This document shows, one piece after another, positions 1-7,172 of a stretch of 9,893 nt of DNA; position 1 is the stretch's first letter, and each line of letters opens with the position of its first letter. The stretch spans positions 1 through 9,893 of the forward strand of contig JABDJW010000140.1 of the NCBI GenBank assembly GCA_013002375.1, written 5' to 3'. The notes under the pieces were generated by a model that was not told the DNA's origin, made no database searches, and worked only from the letters and a program-made list of their open reading frames with translations. The translations under genes were made by a program, and so were the position numbers. The stretch comes from Acidimicrobiales bacterium. GTDB lineage: Bacteria; Actinomycetota; Acidimicrobiia; Acidimicrobiales; SHLQ01.

Positions 1-575
1 ACCTCGCGTAGGAAGCCATCGGGGGCGATCACCCGAACATCGCCCGCGTCGACAGCTTCGCGGGTCGTCACCCCCAGCACGCCGCCGAAATGATCGATGT
101 GGCTGTGGGTGTAGATCACGGCCCGCACCGGACGCTCGCCCACGGTCGAATTGGCGAGATCGAGGCAGGCCGCCGCGGTCGAGGCCGTCGTCAGCGGGTC
201 GATGATGACCCACCCGGTATCGCCGGCGATGAACGTGATGTTCGCCAGGTCGTAGCCCCGGGCCTGCCAGACCCCGTCGGCGACTTCGAACAACCCGTGG
301 ATCGAGTTGAGCCGGGCCTGGCGCCACAGGCCGGGATGTACGGTGTCGGGCGCGGTCTCGGACTCGCGGACGAAATCCTTGTGGGCGACATCCCACACCA
401 GGTGATCACCGACCCTGACCTGGCCCGATTCGATCGTGGCGATCAGGCCTCGTCGGGCCCGTTCGAAATCACCCGTGTCGTCGAACGACACCAGCGCTCC
501 GGCCCGTTCATGGAGCCGGCGGGTGTGTTCGGTTGCCGGCCTCGGTTGCCGGGGAGCGGACGAATCGTCGGTCAC
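1..575 (-). CDS. Alkylsulfatase, metallo-beta-lactamase fold (partial, C-terminus outside window)
   Basis: I translated this by hand from a GTG start at 575; 191 complete codons are present and the frame stays open to the window edge. Residues 156-162 read THSHIDH, followed by FGGVLG. This is the metal-binding motif of the SdsA1/BDS1 alkylsulfatases, which hydrolyse primary or secondary alkyl sulfate esters with two zinc ions. The segment ITFIAGDTGWVIIDPL at about 113-128 matches the first strands of that fold. Family members are about 600-660 residues, with a dimerisation domain and a sterol-carrier-like C-terminal domain, so roughly two thirds is missing here. No signal peptide is evident, so a cytoplasmic place is likely. 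The GTG overlaps the TGA of the upstream glycosyltransferase gene (GTGA) and no clear ribosome binding site precedes it, which suggests translational coupling. The family is well supported; the true substrate is unknown. Confidence 0.85.
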   Translation of the reverse strand, partial: MTDDSSAPRQPRPATEHTRRLHERAGALVSFDDTGDFERARRGLIATIESGQVRVGDHLVWDVAHKDFVRESETAPDTVHPGLWRQARLNSIHGLFEVADGVWQARGYDLANITFIAGDTGWVIIDPLTTASTAAACLDLANSTVGERPVRAVIYTHSHIDHFGGVLGVTTREAVDAGDVRVIAPDGFLRE

Positions 576-2929
576 GGCGAGACGATAGCGATGATGTCGG
601 CCACCCGACGAACCGCCTGTTCGAAGCCGAACCGCTCGACCAGCGCCGCTTGACCGGCGGCCGAGACGTCGGCCCATGCCGCGTCGTCGGCCATGAGCCG
701 CACGCAGGCGTCGGCGAAGGTCGCCGGATCGTCGGCCACCAACAGGTGTTCGCCGTCGACGAAGCCGCTCCCTTCGACCGCAATCGATGTCGCGACGGTC
801 GGCACGCCGTGCGCCAGGGCCTGCGTGATCTTGCCCTTGACCCCCGCGCCGAACCGCAACGGCGCGACGCACACTCGGGCCGCGTCGTAGAGCGGATCGA
901 GATCCTCGACATAGCCGTGCACCTGGACGTTGGGGCTGGCCAGATCGAGCAGATCGGGCGGCATTTTCGAACCGACGACGTGGACGGTGGCGCCGGACCG
1001 TTCAGCGATGATGAGCGGCATGATGTCGGCCACGAGCCAGCGCACCGCGTCGATGTTGGGCGGGTGTTCGAAGCCCCCGACGAACAGCAGTCCGTCGCGG
1101 CCGACCGGCACGACCTCGGCATCGGGTACGTCGTGGATGTTGCCGAGCACCTCGATCGCCGCATCGGGCACCAGAGCCTCGAGCAGCGGGACCTCGGCCG
1201 TACTACACACCAGCGTGAGGTCGGCCGCCTGTACTGCAGCCAGCTCGCGGTCGCGGGTGTCCACGTGGTCGAACCCGCCGCTGACCGCGCCGGTGATGTG
1301 CTCCTCGCGCACCTGGCGCAGAAAGTGCAGATCGACCGTGTCGTAGATGATCTTGGCCCGAGGACACAGCCGCTGCACTCTCGACATCTGTTCCTCGACC
1401 ACTTCGAGCCGGCTCAACAGCACGATGTCGAACTCGGGGCCGCGTGCCCGGAGGAACGACTCCATCGTGTCGACGTAGGGCCGGGCGGTGACTTCCACGC
1501 CGAGCACCCGCAGCGGTTCGTCGTAGGGCCGCTGCAGCATCATGTTCTGCGGCACGAAGGTGCACTTGTAGCCGTTGCGCTGCAGGGCCCGCAGCGTGTT
1601 CAGCATGCGCAACGATCCCGAATCCTGATCCGGGGTGAGCATGCGGGCATCGATGATCAGGGCCCGCTTGGTCACCGTGCGTTCCCGTTCGAGCAGCGGT
1701 TCGGCTGCATTGGGCCGGCGGGTCCGCAGCTGCTCGGACCACTTGCGGTAGAAGGTCTCCTGATTGAGCACCTGGTGGTGCTTGCCCTCCTGGGTCACGT
1801 CGGTGCCGTACGACGCGCCCTCGTGGTGCACCACCTGCGCCGCCGGTTGATAGACGACCGGGTGCCCCCGCTCGGCCAGCTGCATGCACAGGTCGGTGTC
1901 CTCGTAGTACGCCGGTGAGAAGGCGGTGTCGAACCCGCCGAGCTCCTCCCACAGATCGCGTCGCACCATCAACGACGCGGCCGAGCAGTAGTCGACGATG
2001 CGGGGATAACCGATGTCGGGGTGGTCGGCTTCGAGCCCGCGCCCGTAGTTCCAGGCCGATGCGTCGGACCACACGATGCCGCCGCCTTCTTGCACCGAGC
2101 CGTCGGGGAACACCAGCATCGAACCGACCGCGCCGGCGTCGGGGTACTGCTCGAACGTGGCCACCATGGCGTCGAGTGCGCCTTCGGTGATTTCGGTGTC
2201 ACTGTTCAGCAACCACAGGTATCGCCCCTGGGCCGACTTGGCGGCCTCGTTGCAGGTGCGGAGGAACCCGAGGTTGGTGGCGTTGTCGACCACGGTCAGC
2301 CCGGACACGTCGCGCACCTCGGCGAACTCGGCTTCGTCGCTTTCGTCGTTGGCGACGATCACCTCGATCGGGGCCGAGCCGGCGTGTTTCGCGATCGAGC
2401 GCAGGCAGGCCATGGTCTCGTCGATGGCGTTGTGCACCGGGATGATGACCGAGACGAGCGGCTCGTCGGCGACCGGCAGAACCAGCCCGGATCCGCCGGC
2501 GTGGGGGCCGGTCACCGTGGTCTCGGCCACGAACTGTTCGACGATCTTGCGGCGGCGGTCGAGTTCGGCCGCCGACACCTCGGGCAATTCGGCATCGATC
2601 GCCCGCCGCATCCGCGCGGTGCGCACCCGGCGTTGCACGCCGGCCGGAATCCGCTTCACCTTGGCCACCGCGTGTTCGAGGCTGGGCTGAGCATCGCGCA
2701 ACTCCTCGAACTGCTGCTGCAGACGCTCGATGTGGGCTCGAGCGAACCCGTGCTCGGCCGTGAGGCGGCGCAGGCGGGCCTCCAGTTCATCGACCCGTCT
2801 CGTCAGACGACGAAGGTCGGGGTCGCCGTGATCAGGGTCGGTGTGTTCGGTCGGTGTGGGTTCGCCATCCCCCGAGGCTTGGTTCGTTGCCACGCGGTTC
2901 GGCTCTCCGTTCGGCTGGTCAGCGACCAT
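572..2929 (-). CDS. Two-module glycosyltransferase (GT2-like GT-A domain plus GT4-like GT-B domain)
   Basis: The 785-residue protein has three parts. Residues 38-100 are charged and heptad-like, probably a coiled coil after a polar, disordered N-terminus. Residues about 158-400 are a family 2 glycosyltransferase: VSVIIPVHN at 159-167, the nucleotide-sugar/metal motif LNSDTE at 241-246, and the acceptor-side YYEDTD at 341-346. Residues about 421-783 are a GT-B domain: LLFVGGFEHPPNID at 614-627, VHGYVEDLDPLYDAA at 670-684 and FGAGVKGK at 693-700. At 703 a Gln sits where many GT4 enzymes have the Glu of the E-A motif; from memory this occurs in the GAGVKGK subgroup. No membrane segment is visible. 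The ATG shares one base with the stop of the nucleotidase-like gene (TAATG), and the stop overlaps the next start. It probably adds two sugars in building a surface polysaccharide; sugar identities cannot be read from the sequence. Confidence 0.92.
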   Translation of the reverse strand: MVADQPNGEPNRVATNQASGDGEPTPTEHTDPDHGDPDLRRLTRRVDELEARLRRLTAEHGFARAHIERLQQQFEELRDAQPSLEHAVAKVKRIPAGVQRRVRTARMRRAIDAELPEVSAAELDRRRKIVEQFVAETTVTGPHAGGSGLVLPVADEPLVSVIIPVHNAIDETMACLRSIAKHAGSAPIEVIVANDESDEAEFAEVRDVSGLTVVDNATNLGFLRTCNEAAKSAQGRYLWLLNSDTEITEGALDAMVATFEQYPDAGAVGSMLVFPDGSVQEGGGIVWSDASAWNYGRGLEADHPDIGYPRIVDYCSAASLMVRRDLWEELGGFDTAFSPAYYEDTDLCMQLAERGHPVVYQPAAQVVHHEGASYGTDVTQEGKHHQVLNQETFYRKWSEQLRTRRPNAAEPLLERERTVTKRALIIDARMLTPDQDSGSLRMLNTLRALQRNGYKCTFVPQNMMLQRPYDEPLRVLGVEVTARPYVDTMESFLRARGPEFDIVLLSRLEVVEEQMSRVQRLCPRAKIIYDTVDLHFLRQVREEHITGAVSGGFDHVDTRDRELAAVQAADLTLVCSTAEVPLLEALVPDAAIEVLGNIHDVPDAEVVPVGRDGLLFVGGFEHPPNIDAVRWLVADIMPLIIAERSGATVHVVGSKMPPDLLDLASPNVQVHGYVEDLDPLYDAARVCVAPLRFGAGVKGKITQALAHGVPTVATSIAVEGSGFVDGEHLLVADDPATFADACVRLMADDAAWADVSAAGQAALVERFGFEQAVRRVADIIAIVSP

Positions 2930-4698
2930 TATCCGAGATCGACGCGCCCTGCGCCAGACTCGGGGTAGGCATCGGGCGTGATCGCCCCCTCGAGATCGCC
3001 GGCCACGAACTGGGCCAGCGCTTGCTGCACCGTTGCGCCCCAGGCTTCGGGGCGAGCATCGACGATCGGGAATCCGTCGGCGGTACCGACCAGACGATCG
3101 GTCATGGCCACGCGAAGCGGCGGACCGGCCACGACCTCGCCGTCGGCGATCAGCACCTCGCCGTCATCGAGGGAAAAGAACCGGACGCGGGCCCCTGGAG
3201 CCGGCTCGAGCAGGCTGACGGCGAAGGGCTCGGCATCGAGATTCACTTGCAGAGTGGCGCCGGCCAGAACCGGGAACCGGCCCCCGATGTCCTCCACCGA
3301 GGCAACCGACGACTCGAGCACCCGCTTCAGCTCGTCCCGTTCCAGTTCGACGACCACGATCGCGCCACCCGAGCCGGCGATGCCGAACAGGTCGGCGGTC
3401 GAGATCGGACCGGCGGGGATGATGGCATCGGAGCTGATCGTCGAGGCGGCCAGCAACGTGACCGGCACCGGTTCGTCACCGCCGCGTTCGGCTTCGGCTG
3501 CGACGTAGGTCGCGACCGCGTCGGCTACGAGATCGGCCAGGTTCGTCTCGAACGAGCGCATGCTCGAACGAATCCCGTTCAACGGAACCCGACTCACCGC
3601 CACTTGGTCGGTGCGGTCCCGTTCGAGTTCGGCCTCGACCGCTTCGACGACGCGGCGCTGCGTCCACAGGTCGATCGGTCGGTCCTGGTCGACCATCAGG
3701 GTTTCGGACTCGATGAGCGACGCGACGATACCGTCCTCGAGCTCGAGCACCAGCCGACCGAGTTGCGTGAACCGTCCCGCGGCTCGGACCACCGGCACGA
3801 AGAGCCCGTCTTGGTCGATCACTATGCCGGTGCCGCCGAACGATTCAGGCGGGGGGATGCCGAGATCGAGCTCGGCCGGTTCGGCGAGCTCGCCACCGAG
3901 CACCGCAGCGTCGGCGTTCGACAATTGATTCACCAGCCGGCGGTCGGCCGCGACATCGCCCTGATGGCTCAGCACGACGATGATGTCGACGCCCGATTCG
4001 GTGAGCGCATCGATGGCCGATTGCGTCGCGCCGACCACGTCGGCATCGACCGTGGCGCCGCGCAGGCGAGCGGTCTCGGCGACGTCGGCGGGCAGGGCGG
4101 CGACGATGCCGATGGAGCGGCCATCGACGGAGACCACCGTGCTGGGCGCGACCCGTCCCTCGGCCGCGAGCTCTGCGAGACGGGCTTCGCCGGTGACATC
4201 GAGGTTGGTGGCCAGGAACGGCGCCGGGTTGGGTCGCCGATCGAAGCCGGTGACGAAGTCGGCGAACCGGTCGGGACCGAAGGCGAGATCGTTGTCACCG
4301 ATCGCCAGCGCCGCGATCGGCAGGCGGGAGAGCACGCGGGCATCGTGGAACCGGCCGGGATGCTCGAACGATGCCGACAGGGTGGGGCTGGCGGCGATGT
4401 AGTCGCCGGCGCCGACGAGGATCACACCACCCTGGGCGTCGGCTTCTTCGTAGGCCTGGCGGGTGGCGCCGACGAACCGGTCGGCGCCCGGGCCCGAGAA
4501 GGCGCTGCCGACCAAGGCCGACTGCAGCGAGCCGAACGACAGGATCTCGAGCCGGAAGGTGCCGCCGTCATTCTGCGAGCCGGCCGGCTGGGTGGTGGTC
4601 GCGGTGGCGGTGGCCAGCACGGCGGCGACGACGAATAGTCGCGCCGCGCCACGACCCCGGAATCGGCCGCGCGCCTGGATGTCGGGGAACCATCGCAT
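2929..4698 (-). CDS. Secreted 5'-nucleotidase/UshA-like protein, probable pseudoenzyme
   Basis: This is a 589-residue protein with an export signal: basic residues up to R20, a hydrophobic run from L21 to about A31, and a possible cleavage near A39-G40-S41. The overall layout follows the UshA 5'-nucleotidase family. A metallophosphoesterase domain (about 48-330) is followed by a nucleotide-binding C-terminal domain (about 365-565) with FETNLADLVADAV at 383-395. Several metal ligands are replaced. The usual ND-x-HG start is SFGSLQS (54-60), GNHE is GDND (134-137), and the GHTH pair is GGELA (268-272). GAGD (96-99) and LSHQG (243-247) remain. It therefore probably binds without hydrolysing, or uses another metal arrangement. 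It is the first gene of the operon with the glycosyltransferase and alkylsulfatase. An AGGT six bases before the ATG supports the start. Family assignment is firm; loss of catalysis is inferred. Confidence 0.85.
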   Translation of the reverse strand: MRWFPDIQARGRFRGRGAARLFVVAAVLATATATTTQPAGSQNDGGTFRLEILSFGSLQSALVGSAFSGPGADRFVGATRQAYEEADAQGGVILVGAGDYIAASPTLSASFEHPGRFHDARVLSRLPIAALAIGDNDLAFGPDRFADFVTGFDRRPNPAPFLATNLDVTGEARLAELAAEGRVAPSTVVSVDGRSIGIVAALPADVAETARLRGATVDADVVGATQSAIDALTESGVDIIVVLSHQGDVAADRRLVNQLSNADAAVLGGELAEPAELDLGIPPPESFGGTGIVIDQDGLFVPVVRAAGRFTQLGRLVLELEDGIVASLIESETLMVDQDRPIDLWTQRRVVEAVEAELERDRTDQVAVSRVPLNGIRSSMRSFETNLADLVADAVATYVAAEAERGGDEPVPVTLLAASTISSDAIIPAGPISTADLFGIAGSGGAIVVVELERDELKRVLESSVASVEDIGGRFPVLAGATLQVNLDAEPFAVSLLEPAPGARVRFFSLDDGEVLIADGEVVAGPPLRVAMTDRLVGTADGFPIVDARPEAWGATVQQALAQFVAGDLEGAITPDAYPESGAGRVDLG

Positions 4699-4715
4699 AT
4701 CGCTACCTGAAGATA
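4699..4715 (-). promoter_or_regulatory. Candidate -10 box and ribosome binding site of the nucleotidase-glycosyltransferase-sulfatase operon
   Basis: On the minus strand TATCTT (4715-4710) fits the actinobacterial TAnnnT -10 pattern, and AGGT (4708-4705) sits six bases before the ATG. The two compete: if TATCTT is the -10, transcription would begin around 4703 and the AGGT would not be in the mRNA. No convincing -35 hexamer is visible. I offer both readings and cannot choose. Confidence 0.35.
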
Positions 4716-4815
4716 CCGCGCTTCCTTTGCATGCACCAGAGGTGCTTTCGGTACTTTTCGATCAAATCCGTCATCCGGACCAGGTGACCACCCACGGCCT
4801 GGCACTTCGAGCGCT
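4716..4815. other. Intergenic stretch between crotonase and nucleotidase-like gene
   Basis: About 100 bases, locally richer in A and T than the genes around it. It contains the palindrome TGCATGCA (4728-4735) overlapping a short inverted repeat GCACC-AGA-GGTGC (4733-4745). A weak CCAGG/CCTGG inverted repeat lies just after the crotonase stop, near 4780-4803. The first two could be a regulator site for the operon that follows. The last could be a poor terminator, since no T run follows it. Nothing here looks coding. Confidence 0.4.
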
Positions 4816-5622
4816 TCAGCGGGTGCGGGGCTCGATTCGGGGTTGCTCGGCGAAGGCGTCCTGCCCAGCGGCCAACGCGGCGACATCGGTTCCGGTGGTC
4901 AAAATGGCCGAGGCCATCGACAGCGCGCCGGTGCGGCCGAGGTCGTTGGCCGCCCAGATCGCCCGCAGGGTGGCCTGCACCGCGAAGGCCGGTTGGCTGG
5001 CGATCGTCTCGGCCAACCACGTGGCCTGGGCTTCGAGTCCGTCGGCCGGCACGACCTCGCTGACCAGTCCGATCTGGTGGGCGGTCGCCGCCGACATGCG
5101 CTCGTGACTGCCGAGCAACGACAGGCGCAGCACTTCACCCAGCGGCATCCGCTGGGCCATCTTCATCGGTTCGTAGACCGCGGCCATGCCGTAGGTGACG
5201 TGGGGATCGAAGAAGGTGGCGTGGTCGGCCGCGATGATGATGTCGGCTTCGGCCAGCAGATAGAACGCGCCGCCGCACGCCATGCCGTTGACGGCACACA
5301 CCACCGGTTTCCAGAGGTCGTTGGCCTTGGGCCCGAGCTTGTCGCCGGGATCGTCGTACATGAAGTTGTTGGACGTGCCGTAGAGCTGGCCGCCGCCGAG
5401 GGCGGTGAATTCCTCGTTGCGATCGATGCCGACGCAAAACGCCTTGTCACCGGCCGCGGTGAGCACCGCGCAGCGAACGTCGTCGTTGGACCGGAGCATG
5501 CGCCAGACGCTCGACACTTCGTCGCACATCGTGGCGTCGAATGCGTTGTAGACCTCGGGCCGGTTCAGGGTGACCCAAGCCACGCCGTTGCGTTCTTCGT
5601 AGGTGATCGTTTCGTAGCTCAC
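4816..5622 (-). CDS. Crotonase-fold protein (enoyl-CoA hydratase/isomerase family), non-canonical active site
   Basis: The 268-residue product has normal length for the family and the full crotonase core: VAWVTLNRPEVYNAFD at 14-29, AFCVGID at 61-67, KPVVCAVNGMACGG at 105-118, and GLVSEVVPADGL at 185-196. The oxyanion-hole glycine corresponds to G118. Aligned by eye to rat mitochondrial enoyl-CoA hydratase, the two catalytic glutamates (E144 and E164) fall on Y121 and H141. Ordinary hydration of 2-enoyl-CoA is therefore unlikely, but acyl-CoA binding and enolate stabilisation should be possible. It may be an isomerase, decarboxylase, hydrolase or dehydratase. The start is GTG at 5622 with no good ribosome binding site; see the -10 box at 5629-5634. 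It lies 117 bases before the nucleotidase-like gene on the same strand, so partial read-through into that operon is possible. The fold is certain and the reaction unknown. Confidence 0.92.
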   Translation of the reverse strand: MSYETITYEERNGVAWVTLNRPEVYNAFDATMCDEVSSVWRMLRSNDDVRCAVLTAAGDKAFCVGIDRNEEFTALGGGQLYGTSNNFMYDDPGDKLGPKANDLWKPVVCAVNGMACGGAFYLLAEADIIIAADHATFFDPHVTYGMAAVYEPMKMAQRMPLGEVLRLSLLGSHERMSAATAHQIGLVSEVVPADGLEAQATWLAETIASQPAFAVQATLRAIWAANDLGRTGALSMASAILTTGTDVAALAAGQDAFAEQPRIEPRTR

Positions 5623-5628
5623 GCTGCG

Positions 5629-5634
5629 ACGCTA
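5629..5634 (-). promoter_or_regulatory. Candidate -10 box of a leaderless crotonase transcript
   Basis: Minus-strand TAGCGT matches TAnnnT and ends exactly six bases before the GTG start at 5622. That spacing would put the first transcribed base at or next to the start codon. No Shine-Dalgarno-like sequence lies between, which agrees with leaderless translation, common in actinobacteria. No -35 element is clear. Confidence 0.35.
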
Positions 5635-5667
5635 CCCGCGCCACCGGGACGGCACGAAAGCCACCCC

Positions 5668-5722
5668 AAAACGCAAACTGGTCCCGATTCTCGGTCGCTG
5701 GGACTGAGTTTCGGGACCAGTT
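5668..5722 (-). terminator. Hairpin terminator after the AAA+ ATPase gene
   Basis: A perfect 12-bp stem pairs 5676-5687 (AACTGGTCCCGA) with 5711-5722. After a 2x2 mismatch a second 7-bp stem with one G-T pair (5690-5696 with 5702-5708) closes a 5-base loop. Read on the minus strand it starts 45 bases after the ATPase stop. It is followed by TGCGTTTT, a short T-rich tail (four Ts at 5671-5668), as expected for an intrinsic terminator. A related inverted repeat lies at 8798-8840, so this may also be a copy of a dispersed palindromic repeat. Confidence 0.65.
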
Positions 5723-5767
5723 CGTCGGAACCGGGCGAATGGTTCCTGGGGGATCTTGGTACGGGAG

Positions 5768-7084
5768 CTACACGGTGGCCGGGCTGACTGCCGGGGCCGC
5801 ACCCGAGTTCGCCGCGGTGGGGCCCATCTGCAGGTCGGGATCGACGAAGTACACGTCGGCGACCCGGTCGATCATCGCTTCGTCGAAGACCTTGGGTACG
5901 CCCTCGTAGGCGCAGATGCCGAGCATGAGTTCGCAGAAGTCGATGGCCAGATACGGGCGGAGTTCGCCGATGTACTTGCGGGCCAGCTGCCGCATGTACA
6001 GGCCGGCTTCGGCCGACACCTGAATGCCCTTGGCCTTGGCCACCCGGGCCAGAATCCAGGTGAAGGCTTCGTCGGTGATCGGGCCCACGAACACCTTGTT
6101 GCGCAGACGACGCAGGAAGGCGTCATCGCCCAGTGAGTTCGGGTCGAGGTTGGTCGAGAACACGAGCTTGCACTCGAACGGCACGGTGAACTTGAAGCCG
6201 TACGACAGCTTCAGGTAGTCGATGCCGCGACCGAGGGGCACGATCCAGCGGTTCAACAACTCGTCGGGGCTGATCATCTGACGGCCGAAGTCGTCGATCA
6301 CCAGAATGCCGTTGTTGGACTTCATCTGGATCGGGGCCTGGTAGAGGCCGGCGGCCTGATCGAATTCGAGTTCGAGCATCGACATCGAGAGCTCACCGCC
6401 GGCGACGATCACCGGGCGGCGGCAGACGACCCAACGGGGGTCGAGATCTTCGGGTTGGGCCTCGGCCTCATCGTGCACCGCGGGGTCGAAGACCTGAATG
6501 ACCTGGCCGTCGACTTCGACGGCGCGCGGCACCAGGATCCAGTCGCCGTGGATGCGGATCATGCGCTCGGCCAGCGACGTCTTACCGGTGCCGGGCGGGC
6601 CGTACATGAAGATCGCACCATCGTTCATGAAGGCGGGGCCGAGCTGGTCGAGCAGCTCGTCGGACACGACGAGGTCGGCGAAGGCGTTCTTCACGTTCTC
6701 GCGATTCAGGATCAGTTCGGCCTTCTGCGCTTCGATGATGCGCACGTAGTCGGCCAGCGCGACCGGCACGGTCGAGGCGTAGGTCGATTGCTGCATGCGC
6801 TCGACGGCGGTCGAGCGACCCTGCTCGGTCAGGCCGACGACGTAGTCACGGCCGTCGAGGCCGTAGTACTCGAGCATCTTCTTGTTGCGAAGATCCTCGG
6901 CCAGCTCCTTGGCGATGGGCATGGTGATGCCCATGGCCTCGGCCACGTTGCGGATGGCGACCTCGCGCTCGATGAGCACTCGGCGCATGAAAAGGTCCTC
7001 GACGAGCGATGGCGGAACGCCGAGGCCACCGACTTCGATGGGGGCCCGCATCCCGCGATCACTAGACGTCACCTGTTCTGACAT
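5768..7084 (-). CDS. AAA+ ATPase with N-terminal winged-helix domain
   Basis: The protein has 438 residues. Residues about 26-95 look like a winged helix-turn-helix (IRNVAEAMGI at 44-53, then the wing ending LTEQGR at 85-90). A helical linker follows, then an AAA+ module with Walker A GPPGTGKTS (162-170), Walker B ILVIDDFG (260-267), sensor-1 asparagine in STNLDP (310-315) and arginine-finger candidates in FLRRLRNK (323-330). The tail after about 421 is Ala/Pro-rich and probably disordered. There is no signal peptide or membrane segment, so it is cytoplasmic. It would couple ATP hydrolysis to remodelling of a partner, possibly DNA-linked through the winged helix. It stands alone: a terminator follows it and the gene before it is a sulfotransferase, so context does not name the partner. 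Similar stand-alone ATPases are often annotated only as ATP-binding protein. The domains are secure, the role unknown. Confidence 0.93.
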   Translation of the reverse strand: MSEQVTSSDRGMRAPIEVGGLGVPPSLVEDLFMRRVLIEREVAIRNVAEAMGITMPIAKELAEDLRNKKMLEYYGLDGRDYVVGLTEQGRSTAVERMQQSTYASTVPVALADYVRIIEAQKAELILNRENVKNAFADLVVSDELLDQLGPAFMNDGAIFMYGPPGTGKTSLAERMIRIHGDWILVPRAVEVDGQVIQVFDPAVHDEAEAQPEDLDPRWVVCRRPVIVAGGELSMSMLELEFDQAAGLYQAPIQMKSNNGILVIDDFGRQMISPDELLNRWIVPLGRGIDYLKLSYGFKFTVPFECKLVFSTNLDPNSLGDDAFLRRLRNKVFVGPITDEAFTWILARVAKAKGIQVSAEAGLYMRQLARKYIGELRPYLAIDFCELMLGICAYEGVPKVFDEAMIDRVADVYFVDPDLQMGPTAANSGAAPAVSPATV

Positions 7085-7090
7085 GCGGTT

Positions 7091-7096
7091 ACTATC
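7091..7096 (-). promoter_or_regulatory. Candidate -10 box of a leaderless ATPase transcript
   Basis: Minus-strand GATAGT ends six bases before the ATG at 7084, with no ribosome binding site between them; the nearest GAGG is about 17 bases away. An in-frame TAG 24 bases upstream rules out a longer protein. A weak TAAGGC lies 17 bases further upstream as a possible -35. The geometry equals that of the crotonase gene. Confidence 0.35.
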
Positions 7097-7147
7097 GGCC
7101 GACCTCTACGACCGCCTTACCAAAACCGACATTAGTTTTCGCCACTC

Positions 7148-7161
7148 TTTCATCGATGAAA
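7148..7161. promoter_or_regulatory. 14-bp perfect palindrome, possible operator
   Basis: TTTCATCGATGAAA is its own reverse complement. It lies 11 bases beyond the sulfotransferase stop and about 64 bases upstream of the ATPase start, so it could be a dimeric regulator site for the ATPase promoter. As a hairpin it would have only 5 AT-rich pairs and a 4-base loop, so a terminator role is less likely. Confidence 0.4.
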
Positions 7162-7172
7162 CCGGTGCTGCG

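Noticed and set aside
1..575. A frameshift or broken sulfatase
   Set aside because: The frame reads without stops from the GTG to the window edge and keeps the metal-binding motif; it is only cut by the window.
533..1918. A 461-codon open frame on the plus strand opposite the glycosyltransferase
   Set aside because: It is a mirror of the GC-rich coding strand; its protein is rich in H, R, D and G without domain motifs, and the minus-strand gene has clear glycosyltransferase motifs throughout.
2854..4638. A 594-codon open frame on the plus strand opposite the nucleotidase-like gene
   Set aside because: Same antisense artefact: low-complexity composition and no recognisable domain, while the minus strand encodes a signal peptide and the full two-domain layout.
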